Shown: piece by piece, positions 35,393 to 43,369 of the stretch
Layout: each line of letters starts with the position of its first letter
Numbering within the stretch: the first letter of the stretch is position 1
Origin: JBLHZY01 sp047631555
Lineage (GTDB): Bacteria; Pseudomonadota; Alphaproteobacteria; Rhodobacterales; Rhodobacteraceae
DNA length: 64,000 bases
Direction of reading: 5' to 3'
Assembly (NCBI GenBank): GCA_047631555.1
Contig: JBLHZY010000002.1
Coordinates: forward strand, 558,001 to 622,000
Position numbers and translations under genes: made by a program
Notes under the pieces: model-generated
The model's input: the letters and a program-made list of their open reading frames with translations, nothing else
The model's database searches: none
Told to the model about the DNA's origin: nothing

Positions 35393-36651
35393 GCGACGAA
35401 AACACAGCCGATACGTCAAAGACGTTTCTTGCCGAGCCAAGCACGCCGTCTGATGCAAGCGAGGCCGCGCCTGAGGTTGAAGAATTCACCGAGGCCGCAG
35501 CAGCCTCTGCCCCTCCCACAGCCGCGAGCGCTTATTATTTGAACGGAACCTCAGCGACCCTTTTCCCCGCCTATCTCGCTCTGGATGGGGAAGGCGAGGC
35601 GCGCGTTTTGACCATTCGTTTGGAGCCACCAAAGGACGCGCTTGAAGGCGCGGACACGCCAGAGCCACAGGTCTGGCGGATGCAGGATTTGCGCGCGGTT
35701 CCCGGCCAAGCGGATAAAAACACGTTGATTGTAACTCATGTTGATCAGCCCTTGGCGCGCCTCTTGGTGCAGGGGCCTCAGGCACGTAGCGCGATTAAAT
35801 CTTATGCAAGCAATCTGGCCAAGCGCCCGCCCGTTCGGGGCCGCGGGAGAATCGCGCAATGGGCTTTGGCGGCGGCGGCGTCTGTTGTCTTGATCGTTTT
35901 CGTTTTGGTGCCATTGATGGCCAATCAGCTTGCGCCGCTCTTGCCGCCGGAGGGCGAAAAGGCGCTTGGGGATGCGACTTACGAGCAAATCCGCAAGGCG
36001 CTTGCGGAGGATTTTGTTGCGATTGAGGAATGCGAATCCGAAGCGGGATCAGAGGCGCTTGTTGCGATGCGATCGGCTTTGGAAGAATATGCTGATCTGC
36101 CTTATGATATGTCGCTCACCGTCCTTGATCATAAGATGGTCAATGCGTTTGCGCTGCCCGGTGGACGGGTTGTGCTGTTTCGTGGGCTGATTGATAACGC
36201 GGAAAATCCCAATGAGGTTGCGGCCGTATTGGCGCATGAGATGGGTCATGTTGTCAGTCGCGATCCGACCCGTCATGCGCTGCGCTCGGCGGGGAGTTTC
36301 GGAGTTTTGGGGCTGTTGTTTGGGGATTTTGCTGGGGGCACGGCGGTTCTTTTGGTCGCCAATCAGCTGATCGAGGCCTCTTATAGCCAAGGGGCGGAAT
36401 CGGCGGCGGATGGCTATGCGCACGGCGTTTTGGCGCAGGCGCAGGTTACTCCGGCCAGTATCGGGACGTTCTTTGCACGGATGCGCGATGAGTACGGCGA
36501 TGATGATGGGTTCGTGGCGCATTTCTTGTCGCATCCCTCGATGGGCGACCGTATCGAAAAGGCCAATGCTGCGGCTGAGGCGGCGGGCGTTGAGGACACG
36601 CCGATCATCTCGGCAAAGCAATGGGCCGATTTGCAGAGCATCTGTCGCTAG
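35389..36651 (+). CDS. M48-family membrane metallopeptidase
   Basis: A 420-aa zinc peptidase (M48, HtpX/Oma1/BepA-like fold). An N-terminal low-complexity Ala/Glu region and a ~110-residue domain precede a membrane helix (WALAAAASVVLIVFVLVPLMA, about residues 160-180). The catalytic domain carries HEMGH (H283, E284, H287) with a later ESAADGYA that supplies the third zinc ligand. Between these is a hydrophobic hairpin (FGVLGLLFGDFAGGTAVLLV). It is co-translated with DUF898. A role in envelope protein quality control is inferred from the family. Confidence 0.88.
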   Translation: MSDENTADTSKTFLAEPSTPSDASEAAPEVEEFTEAAAASAPPTAASAYYLNGTSATLFPAYLALDGEGEARVLTIRLEPPKDALEGADTPEPQVWRMQDLRAVPGQADKNTLIVTHVDQPLARLLVQGPQARSAIKSYASNLAKRPPVRGRGRIAQWALAAAASVVLIVFVLVPLMANQLAPLLPPEGEKALGDATYEQIRKALAEDFVAIEECESEAGSEALVAMRSALEEYADLPYDMSLTVLDHKMVNAFALPGGRVVLFRGLIDNAENPNEVAAVLAHEMGHVVSRDPTRHALRSAGSFGVLGLLFGDFAGGTAVLLVANQLIEASYSQGAESAADGYAHGVLAQAQVTPASIGTFFARMRDEYGDDDGFVAHFLSHPSMGDRIEKANAAAEAAGVEDTPIISAKQWADLQSICR

Positions 36652-36758
36652 AGCTCAGCGTTTGATCACAAAGGCGCTGATCAGGCGGCGATGCGTTGCG
36701 CGCGCATGCCCGCCGCGCTAAGCATGAGGCCACGGGATTTATGTTCGGAGCCGTTTTG

Positions 36759-37403
36759 ATGTTTGCCATGCTGCCCTTTCTTCGCCGCGTATGCGCGCTT
36801 TTTGCGCTGATTGCCCTTGCCGCCTGTACGGATGCCAATGTGCTTGAGGACAAGCCTGTTGATCTTGGTGATTTTCAGCTTGGCCATAATATCGTTGTGA
36901 CCGAGGGCATGAAGCAGGGCCCATTCTCGCGAAAAGCCACTGAGGAAGAGGTTCAAACGGCCGTCGTGAAAGCGATTGATCAGCGGTTTGGCGCGAAGGA
37001 TGGCGATCGGTTGTATCATCTTGGGCTGAAGGTTGATGCCTATGCGCTTGCGCTTCCTGGGGTTCCGCTGGTGTTTACGCCGCAGAGCATTTTGGTGATT
37101 TCGGCCAATGTTTGGGATGATGCAAAGGGCGTTAAGCTGAACGAGGAAACCAAGCTGATCACCGTTTTTGAGGGTTTTTCAGGCAGCACGCTTGTTGGCT
37201 CAGGGCTGACCCGGCGCAAGCCCGTTCAGCTTGCAACGCTTTCAGCCAATGCCGCGCGTGCGATTGAACGCTGGCTGCTGGAAAACGGCGAGTGGTTTGG
37301 CATTGATCCCTCCCTTATTCCCGAGCCTGAGGAAGAAGATGCGCTGGCAAAGCTGGCCGCCGCTAAGAAAACTGCGGCTGAAACAGCGCCCGAGGCAAAC
37401 TGA
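36759..37403 (+). CDS. Predicted lipoprotein of unknown function
   Basis: A 214-aa protein with a lipoprotein signal: MFAMLPFLRRVCALFALIAL then lipobox LAAC, modified Cys about residue 24. The mature part is soluble, about 190 residues, with GMKQGPFSRKATEEEVQTAV and LVISANVWDDAKGVKLNEET, and a charged Ala/Glu tail. I do not recognise the family. ATG at 36759 has GGAG nine bases upstream; starts at 36741 and 36768 are possible. It lies 107 bp after the M48 gene and before tuf. Confidence 0.75.
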   Translation: MFAMLPFLRRVCALFALIALAACTDANVLEDKPVDLGDFQLGHNIVVTEGMKQGPFSRKATEEEVQTAVVKAIDQRFGAKDGDRLYHLGLKVDAYALALPGVPLVFTPQSILVISANVWDDAKGVKLNEETKLITVFEGFSGSTLVGSGLTRRKPVQLATLSANAARAIERWLLENGEWFGIDPSLIPEPEEEDALAKLAAAKKTAAETAPEAN

Positions 37404-37492
37404 CGCTTGATTTTTCGCCCATTAGCCAATACCTAGCCGCCCATATTGAACTGGGCCGCGAGCCGGCCCTCTAATTTGTGAGGCGCCGAGAT

Positions 37493-38668
37493 ATGGCTAA
37501 GGAAAAGTTTGAACGTAATAAACCGCACGTCAACATCGGCACAATCGGCCACGTTGACCACGGCAAGACCACTCTGACAGCGGCGATCACCAAGTACTTT
37601 GGCGATTTCAAAGCCTATGATCAGATCGATGGCGCGCCAGAAGAAAAAGCCCGCGGGATCACCATCTCGACAGCACACGTTGAGTATGAAACAGACGCGC
37701 GCCACTATGCGCACGTTGATTGCCCCGGCCACGCTGACTATGTGAAAAACATGATCACTGGTGCGGCGCAAATGGATGGCGCGATCCTGGTTGTGAACGC
37801 AGCCGATGGCCCTATGCCCCAAACCCGTGAGCACATCCTGTTGGGTCGCCAAGTTGGCATCCCCTACATGGTTGTTTACATGAACAAAGTTGACCAAGTA
37901 GACGACGAAGAGCTGCTGGAATTGGTTGAAATGGAAATCCGTGAGCTTCTGAGCTCGTACGAATATCCAGGCGACGACATTCCAATCATCCGCGGCTCTG
38001 CTTTGGCTGCGATGGAAGGCCGCGATCCTGAGATCGGCGAAAACTCGATCCGCGCGCTGATGGAAGCTGTGGATTCTTATATCCCAACACCAGAGCGCGC
38101 TGTTGACCAGCCGTTCCTGATGCCAATCGAGGATGTATTCTCGATCTCTGGCCGTGGGACTGTTGTTACGGGCCGTATCGAGCGCGGCGTGATCAATGTT
38201 GGCGACAACATCGAAATCGTTGGTATCCGCGATACATCGACAACGACCTGTACGGGTGTTGAAATGTTCCGCAAGCTGCTTGATCGCGGTGAAGCTGGCG
38301 ACAACATCGGCGCATTGCTTCGCGGTGTTGACCGTGAAGGCGTTGAGCGCGGCCAGATCCTTTGTAAGCCAGGTTCGGTTAAGCCACACACGAAGTTTGA
38401 AGCACAAGCTTACATCCTCACCAAGGATGAAGGCGGGCGTCACACACCATTCTTCGCCAACTACCGTCCACAGTTTTACTTCCGCACGACGGATGTAACG
38501 GGCACAGTTGAGCTGCCAGCTGGCACAGAAATGGTGATGCCAGGCGATAACTTGAAGTTCAACGTTGAGCTGATTGCGCCAATCGCCATGGAAGACGGCC
38601 TGCGCTTTGCGATCCGCGAAGGCGGCCGCACTGTTGGCGCTGGTGTTGTGTCAAAGATCATCGAGTAA
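37493..38668 (+). CDS. tuf: Elongation factor Tu, copy 1
   Basis: GTPase that delivers aminoacyl-tRNA to the ribosome, 391 aa. G motifs: GHVDHGKTTLTAAI (G1), DCPGHADYVKNM (G3), NKVDQVDDEELL (G4), GSALAAMEG (G5). The open frame extends five codons upstream, but the ATG at 37493 gives the family start MAKEKFERNKPHVNIGTIGH. The protein equals tuf copy 2 (60331-61506), and the DNA is identical wherever compared. Identity runs 21 bases past the stop, then ceases; upstream it ends at the ATG. This copy stands outside the str operon. Confidence 0.98.
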   Translation: MAKEKFERNKPHVNIGTIGHVDHGKTTLTAAITKYFGDFKAYDQIDGAPEEKARGITISTAHVEYETDARHYAHVDCPGHADYVKNMITGAAQMDGAILVVNAADGPMPQTREHILLGRQVGIPYMVVYMNKVDQVDDEELLELVEMEIRELLSSYEYPGDDIPIIRGSALAAMEGRDPEIGENSIRALMEAVDSYIPTPERAVDQPFLMPIEDVFSISGRGTVVTGRIERGVINVGDNIEIVGIRDTSTTTCTGVEMFRKLLDRGEAGDNIGALLRGVDREGVERGQILCKPGSVKPHTKFEAQAYILTKDEGGRHTPFFANYRPQFYFRTTDVTGTVELPAGTEMVMPGDNLKFNVELIAPIAMEDGLRFAIREGGRTVGAGVVSKIIE

Positions 38669-38698
38669 TTTGGCGATAGGCTGAGTTACAAGACCTAG

Positions 38699-38730
38699 TG
38701 AAGGGCTGCCTGAATGGGCGGCCCTTTTTC
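38699..38730 (+). terminator. Rho-independent terminator of tuf copy 1
   Basis: AAGGGC-T-GCC (38701-38710) pairs with GGC-G-GCCCTT (38717-38726) around TGAATG, followed by TTTTT. Confidence 0.85.
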
Positions 38731-38789
38731 ACATTTGGGGATGAATATTTCCTCTGGCGGCGCATTGCTGCCTGCGGCACAGTTGATGC

Positions 38790-39761
38790 ATGGATGATTT
38801 GATCAAATATTCTTATGCGCTTAATGGCGCAAAAGCCGGTCAGAAGCTTGGCGTTGATAAAGTTGGTGCGGCTTTGGAAGCGGATGCATTGGCATGGGCG
38901 CATCTATCAGCAAGTGATCCGCGCACCCGGCCTTGGATTGAAGCGCATCTGGATTACCTTGATCCCCATGCCATTGCCGCTCTTTTGGCCGAAGAGACCC
39001 GCCCGCGCGCCACAGTGATTGGCGAGGGTGTTTTGCTGATCCTGCGCGGGGTAAACCTCAATGAGGGGGCGGATCCTGAGGATATGGTGTCGGTGCGTAT
39101 CTGGGCTGATCCGCATCGTATCGTGACCTTGTCGCGCCGCCGTGTGCGCGCAGTTGAGGAGATGGCCGCGCTGATTGATGCAGGCGAAGGCCCGCAGGAT
39201 GCGGCCACATTTCTGGCGCTGATTACAGAGAATTTGGACGCGCGGATCGAGAACTATGTGCGCGATTTGGACGGGCTGGCAGATGGGCTTGAGGAAGAGC
39301 TTGTGGCCGATCCAAGCCCAGATTTGCGCCACCGGATCGTTGATGCGCGCCTCAACGCAATCACCTTTCGCCGTTATGTGAGCCCTCAACGCGAAGCCAT
39401 TGGAACGCTGATGCGCGGCGCCGTGACCTTTATCGATGCCGAGGCGATGCGCCGTTTTCATGAGGCGCATGATCGCCTGACGCGCTTGATGGAAGATCTG
39501 GATGCGATGCGCGAACGCATGGTTGTTTTGCGCGAAGAACTGATGGGCCAGCAATCCGAGCGGCTCAATCGCAACATGTATGTGCTGTCTTTGATCTCGG
39601 CGGTTTTCCTGCCGCTTGGCTTTTTGACTGGCCTGTTTGGGATCAACCTTGCCGGGATGCCGGGCGCAGAAAACCCGATGGCGTTTTGGGCCTTTGTTGT
39701 CGGGCTCTTCGCGCTGAGCGTTGGCGGGATTGCGCTTTTGCGTTGGTCGCGCTGGTTCTAG
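38790..39761 (+). CDS. zntB: CorA-superfamily metal transporter, ZntB-like
   Basis: A 323-aa CorA/ZntB-type divalent cation transporter. A large cytoplasmic funnel domain precedes two C-terminal membrane helices (NMYVLSLISAVFLPLGFLTGL and AFWAFVVGLFALSVGGIALL). The pore-loop signature reads GINLAGMPGA, where CorA has GMN; the GIN/GVN form with a GMPG-type continuation is characteristic of ZntB, so zinc transport is likelier than magnesium. It separates tuf from tRNA-Trp, which are adjacent in many relatives. Confidence 0.85.
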   Translation: MDDLIKYSYALNGAKAGQKLGVDKVGAALEADALAWAHLSASDPRTRPWIEAHLDYLDPHAIAALLAEETRPRATVIGEGVLLILRGVNLNEGADPEDMVSVRIWADPHRIVTLSRRRVRAVEEMAALIDAGEGPQDAATFLALITENLDARIENYVRDLDGLADGLEEELVADPSPDLRHRIVDARLNAITFRRYVSPQREAIGTLMRGAVTFIDAEAMRRFHEAHDRLTRLMEDLDAMRERMVVLREELMGQQSERLNRNMYVLSLISAVFLPLGFLTGLFGINLAGMPGAENPMAFWAFVVGLFALSVGGIALLRWSRWF

Positions 39762-39817
39762 CGGCAAATGGCGGGCAACAGCCCTTTCAATTCACGGGCC
39801 TGCGGGCGCTTTCCCCC

Positions 39818-39846
39818 TTGCAATATCACAGGCGCTCTTCTATTCA
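39818..39846 (+). promoter_or_regulatory. Sigma-70-type promoter of tRNA-Trp
   Basis: TTGCAA (39818-39823), a 17-bp spacer and TATTCA (39841-39846), ending 13 bp before the tRNA 5' end. Spacing fits a tRNA promoter well. Confidence 0.6.
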
Positions 39847-39859
39847 CGCGCTTGGCTTT

Positions 39860-39935
39860 AGGGGTTTAGCTCAGTTGGTAGAGCATCGGTCTCCAAAACC
39901 GAGGGTCGTGGGTTCGAGTCCCTCAGCCCCTGCCA
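39860..39935 (+). tRNA. trpT: tRNA-Trp (CCA)
   Basis: A complete 76-nt cloverleaf. The acceptor arm AGGGGTT pairs with AGCCCCT, with discriminator G and an encoded CCA end (39933-39935). The D-arm is GCTCAGTTGGTAGAGC. The anticodon stem TCGGT/ACCGA encloses CTCCAAA, with anticodon CCA at the middle. The T-loop is TTCGAGT. tRNA-Trp near secE/nusG is a common proteobacterial arrangement. Confidence 0.97.
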
Positions 39936-40187
39936 AAGCCACCATCCAACATTGTTGATCGCGACGCTGTTTTGCCTTTTCGGGGCAAGGCTATAAACCC
40001 GATCGTTCGTTTGTAGATTGAACATGATAAAAATTGCGTTTTCAGGCCGTGATTGCATTTAGAGAAATTTGGGAGCAGCCGTTCCATAACCGCTGTTTCA
40101 CCGAGTTCTTGCGAAAACCCGCCTGACCTCCCATAAATGTAGCAACAACCAGAAGAAGCATTTGTTGGCCTGAATGAGGAATTTATT

Positions 40188-40577
40188 GTGAAAGTCATTT
40201 TTTTCGTTGCAATGGCAGCTTTGCTCCCATTTTCGAACGCGGCCAATGCTGGCCCCAAAACGAAGGTCAGTGTCCTTTGGCAGGATTTTCCAAAGGGAAC
40301 GAATTGCGCCGCCGAGGGAATACAGGGTGCTCTAAAGGTCGGGAAAAAGCGAGGACATCCCAAAGTCGATGTTGTTGGATATGGCGAGATTGGGACGTTC
40401 TTTTGCATCCTGCCAGATGGCCGAAAAATTGTAACCGACATCAATACGCGCCTTCCAATTGGGACGAAGGTTGCGGGGATAACTGTTTATCCCGATGGCA
40501 GAACGTTTCTAACAGCTTCTTCTAGCGCCGGGTTGGTCAGCCAACAATTCGCAAATACACTGTCAGTGGTGAAGTGA
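40188..40577 (+). CDS. Secreted small protein of unknown function in a low-G+C patch
   Basis: A 129-aa product starting with GTG, with TGAGGA seven bases upstream. It has a Sec signal peptide (VKVIFFVAMAALLPFSNAANA, cut likely after ANA). The mature 108 residues contain two cysteines (in KGTNCAAEG and TFFCILPDG) and end in SLV-type beta sequence; no family is recognised. Hand counting gave 170 G+C in 360 bases for 39961-40320, well below neighbouring genes. This suggests acquired DNA next to tRNA-Trp. Confidence 0.65.
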   Translation: MKVIFFVAMAALLPFSNAANAGPKTKVSVLWQDFPKGTNCAAEGIQGALKVGKKRGHPKVDVVGYGEIGTFFCILPDGRKIVTDINTRLPIGTKVAGITVYPDGRTFLTASSSAGLVSQQFANTLSVVK

Positions 40578-40744
40578 CGCCGGCGCGATTTTCGACAGCT
40601 TTGGTCAAGGCTGGATATTTAACGCATAACCCAAGCTTCGGGGCCCTTTTGACTATTTGACTGGTCATTCCGCAGCAAATCTTAGGGCTGTTTTCCTGCG
40701 CGCTCTCTGGCTACGCTCCCCCAAACCATCACAGGAATCCCCAA

Positions 40745-41200
40745 ATGTCCGAGATCAAAACCAAGCCGTTGTTTAACCTCACCCTAGAAGTCGGGGCTTT
40801 GATGGATATGCGCGCGGGCGCGGCGCTTGGGCGGGTTATTTTTGAGGTGTCTGGGGGGCGTTTTGAGGGCGCGCGGTTGCGTGGCAAGGTGATGCCGGCC
40901 AGTGCGGATTGGCAGACGGTTGAGCAGGGCTATGCGCGCATGCATGTGCGCCTTGCGCTCCAGACGGATGACGGCGCGCTGATCTATATGATCTATGAGG
41001 GACGCAACACGATTGATGCTGATATCCGGGCGCGGATTGCGGCGGGCGAGGATGTTGATCCGTCTGAGTATTATCTGCGCACGGTTCCGATTTTCGAGAC
41101 GGGCGATGCGCGCTATGACTGGCTCAACCGGATTGTTGCGGTTTCAAACGGGGCGCGGACGGGCGCGGGGGTTGAGTATGCGGTGTTTGAGGTTCTTTAG
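40745..41200 (+). CDS. DUF3237 family protein
   Basis: A 151-aa protein of the DUF3237 family (a beta-barrel-like domain, function unknown). Visible family pattern: PLFNLTLEVGALMDMRAGAALG, GKVMPASADWQTVEQGYARM, ALIYMIYEGRNTID and the C-terminal VPIFETGDARYDWLNRIVAV. AGGAA precedes the ATG. No signal peptide. It may be transcribed with the next gene, 18 bp downstream. Confidence 0.8.
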   Translation: MSEIKTKPLFNLTLEVGALMDMRAGAALGRVIFEVSGGRFEGARLRGKVMPASADWQTVEQGYARMHVRLALQTDDGALIYMIYEGRNTIDADIRARIAAGEDVDPSEYYLRTVPIFETGDARYDWLNRIVAVSNGARTGAGVEYAVFEVL

Positions 41201-41218
41201 CGCGGCAGGGATTTAATC

Positions 41219-41809
41219 ATGGTGAGCGAGACGGACGCGAAGGTTGCGGCGCTTTTGGCTCAGGCGACTTGGCATGAAGAGCGCATCGTGCTGCGCGATT
41301 TGATCCTAAGCAGCGGGCTGATTGAAGAGATCAAATGGGGCAAGCTTTGCTATACGTTTGAGGGCAGCAATGTTGCGATCTTTTACGGGCTGAAGGCCTA
41401 CTGTGGGATCGGGTTTTTCAAGGGCGCATTGCTGAGCGATCCGCATGGCGCGCTGTATTCGCAGGGCAAGAATTCGCAAGCGGTGCGGATGTTTCGATTT
41501 ACTGATGTAGAGCAGATCGCCGAAGCCGCGCCGATCATCCGCGCCTATCTTGCGGAAGCGATTGAGATTGAGCGATCGGGGCGGAAGATCGACTTCACGC
41601 AAAAGGATGCGCTTGAATTCCCGCAAGAGCTTTTGGATCGGTTTGCGAAAGACCCCGCTTTTGAGGCGGCGTTTAAGGCGCTCACCCCGGGGCGGCAACG
41701 GGGTTATAACTTGCATTTCAGCGGCGCCAAGCAATCGGCGACCCGCCACGCGCGGATCGAGAAATGCGCGGGCCGGATCATGGACGGTAAGGGGATGCAG
41801 GATCGCTGA
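41219..41809 (+). CDS. DUF1801/YdeI-like protein
   Basis: A 196-aa cytosolic protein. The N-terminal part matches the DUF1801 (YdhG-like) pattern EIKWGKLCYTFEGSNVAIFYGL and GIGFFKGALLSDP. The C-terminus carries the YdeI-type tail TPGRQRGYNLHFSGAKQSATR with RIEKCAGRIMDGKGMQDR. The biochemical role is unknown. It is preceded by AGGGA and lies directly before secE. Confidence 0.8.
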   Translation: MVSETDAKVAALLAQATWHEERIVLRDLILSSGLIEEIKWGKLCYTFEGSNVAIFYGLKAYCGIGFFKGALLSDPHGALYSQGKNSQAVRMFRFTDVEQIAEAAPIIRAYLAEAIEIERSGRKIDFTQKDALEFPQELLDRFAKDPAFEAAFKALTPGRQRGYNLHFSGAKQSATRHARIEKCAGRIMDGKGMQDR

Positions 41810-41867
41810 TAGGGGCTCAATTATAGGGGCGGGCGGCGCGCACAGGCACATGTTCGTAAATGTTGGG

Positions 41868-41896
41868 TTGAAATCGGCGCGGTGAAGGCGTAATTG
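41868..41896 (+). promoter_or_regulatory. Possible promoter for secE-nusG
   Basis: TTGAAA (41868-41873), 17-bp spacer, TAATTG (41891-41896), 27 bases before the secE start. The -10 is a weak match. Confidence 0.3.
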
Positions 41897-41923
41897 CACC
41901 AGACCAACCCAACAGGTGAGAAA

Positions 41924-42124
41924 ATGGCCGTGGCAAATCCTCTTCAGTTTATTCAGCAAGTGCGTTCCGAGGTTTCGAAGGTCATTTGGCCGACGCGGCG
42001 CGAGGTTCTTCTGACCACAGCGATGGTCTTTGTGATGGCAGCACTTACGGCGGTGTTTTTCTTCATCGTTGACCTGATTATTCGCACTGGATTTCAGGGC
42101 ATGCTTGAGATGCTTTCGAGCTAA
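41924..42124 (+). CDS. secE: Preprotein translocase subunit SecE
   Basis: Single-helix SecE of 66 aa, part of the SecYEG channel. A short amphipathic N-terminus (NPLQFIQQVRSEVSKVIWPTR) carries the conserved SEVxKVxWPTRxE motif, followed by one membrane helix (TTAMVFVMAALTAVFFFIVDL). The open frame starts earlier at a TTG, but the ATG at 41924 follows AGGTGAG and gives the usual length. nusG follows, as in nearly all proteobacteria. Confidence 0.95.
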   Translation: MAVANPLQFIQQVRSEVSKVIWPTRREVLLTTAMVFVMAALTAVFFFIVDLIIRTGFQGMLEMLSS

Positions 42125-42293
42125 TTTGGGTTGAATTGCGCCGCTAGGGGCGGTAATGCGGGCAACAATCTTGGAACTGGCGTGCATCGATTCGTGTTGC
42201 GCGCCGCTTTTCATTCCGGGATATGCGGGTTAACCGCTTGAAATTGAATAGAGTTTCGGTGCGAGCATCGGACGACGTAAAGGGCAGTGGCAC

Positions 42294-42827
42294 ATGGCGA
42301 AGCGGTGGTATTCGGTGAGCGTTCTCTCGAACTTCGAGAAAAAGATCGCCGAACAGATCAAGCATGCCGTCATTGAGAACGGCCTTGAAGATCAGATTGA
42401 AGAAGCTTTGGTGCCCACCGAAGAAGTGATTGAAGTGCGCCGTGGCAAGAAGGTCACGACTGAGCGCCGCTTTATGCCCGGCTACGTGCTGGTGCGTATG
42501 GAAATGACGGATGAGGCCTATCACCTTGTCACGTCGATCAATCGCGTCACGGGCTTTTTGGGCGCCATGGGCAAGCCGATGCCAATGCGCGACGCCGAAG
42601 TGAACCAGATCCTCAACCGTGTTGAGGAAGGCCAAGAATCGCCGCGCACGCTTATCGCGTTTGATATTGGCGAGAAGGTGACTGTGAATGACGGGCCGTT
42701 TGAGGGCTTTGATGGCATGGTTGAAGAAGTTGATGAAGAGCACCAGCGCCTCAAGGTGACGGTCTCTATCTTTGGGCGCGCGACGCCCGTTGAATTGGAA
42801 TTCACACAGGTAGGCAAGCAAGCCTAA
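42294..42827 (+). CDS. nusG: Transcription termination/antitermination protein NusG
   Basis: A 177-aa NusG, which couples RNA polymerase with Rho and ribosomes. The NGN domain begins MAKRWYSVSVLSNFEKKIAE, with RRFMPGYVLVRMEM, and the C-terminal KOW domain includes IGEKVTVNDGPFEGFDGMVE. It contains RVTGFLGAMGKPMPM as in other alphaproteobacterial NusG. It is separated from secE by 169 bp and from rplK by 109 bp. Confidence 0.97.
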   Translation: MAKRWYSVSVLSNFEKKIAEQIKHAVIENGLEDQIEEALVPTEEVIEVRRGKKVTTERRFMPGYVLVRMEMTDEAYHLVTSINRVTGFLGAMGKPMPMRDAEVNQILNRVEEGQESPRTLIAFDIGEKVTVNDGPFEGFDGMVEEVDEEHQRLKVTVSIFGRATPVELEFTQVGKQA

Positions 42828-42852
42828 TTGTGTGCTGCACGTGGGAGGCGCA

Positions 42853-42914
42853 CGCATCGCGATGCGGGTGCCGCACCACGCCACTAGGAAGAAGCTCTGA
42901 CGCGTCAGAGTTTT
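42853..42914 (+). promoter_or_regulatory. Two perfect palindromes in the nusG-rplK gap
   Basis: CGCATCGCGATGCG (42853-42866) is a 14-bp perfect palindrome. CTCTGACGCGTCAGAG (42895-42910) is a 16-bp perfect palindrome followed directly by TTTTGTT. The second resembles a terminator or attenuator; it lies 26 bp before rplK. Confidence 0.5.
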
Positions 42915-42936
42915 GTTGGAATGAAGGAGAGGCCAA

Positions 42937-43365
42937 ATGGCCAAGAAGCTCGTCGGCAGCATGAAGCTGCAAGTCCCTGCCGGGAAAGCCAACCCATCGC
43001 CGCCCGTTGGGCCGGCGCTTGGTCAGCGCGGCATCAATATCATGGAATTCTGTAAAGCGTTTAACGCGAAGACACAGGAACTTGAGCCAGGTGCGCCTTG
43101 CCCAACCGTGATTTACTATTACCAAGACAAGTCGTTCACGATGGACATCAAGACGCCTCCGGCTTCTTATTTCATCAAGAAGGCTGCAAAGCTTAAGTCT
43201 GGTTCGCAAACACCGGGCCGTGCTGTTGCGGGTTCTGTGACGCTCAAGCAGATCAAAGAGATCGCTGAAGCGAAGATGCAAGATCTCAACGCGAATGATA
43301 TCGAAGCTGCGATGCAAATCATCATGGGCTCTGCCCGTTCGATGGGCATCGAGGTGAAAGGATAA
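42937..43365 (+). CDS. rplK: 50S ribosomal protein L11
   Basis: L11 of the GTPase-associated centre, 142 aa. It begins MAKKLVGSMKLQVPAGKANP, continues with PPVGPALGQRGINIMEFCKAF and ends with ARSMGIEVKG. AAGGAGAGG lies just before the ATG. rplA follows after 4 bp. Confidence 0.98.
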   Translation: MAKKLVGSMKLQVPAGKANPSPPVGPALGQRGINIMEFCKAFNAKTQELEPGAPCPTVIYYYQDKSFTMDIKTPPASYFIKKAAKLKSGSQTPGRAVAGSVTLKQIKEIAEAKMQDLNANDIEAAMQIIMGSARSMGIEVKG

Positions 43366-43369
43366 TCTC

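Noticed and set aside
37433..38443. Long minus-strand open frame across tuf copy 1 (and its twin at 60292-61281)
   Set aside because: It is the antisense shadow of a highly biased gene. It has no ribosome-binding site and the product resembles no family.
39860..41923. Possible integrative element using the tRNA-Trp 3' end as attachment site
   Set aside because: I looked for a second copy of the tRNA 3' end downstream and for an integrase gene; neither was found.
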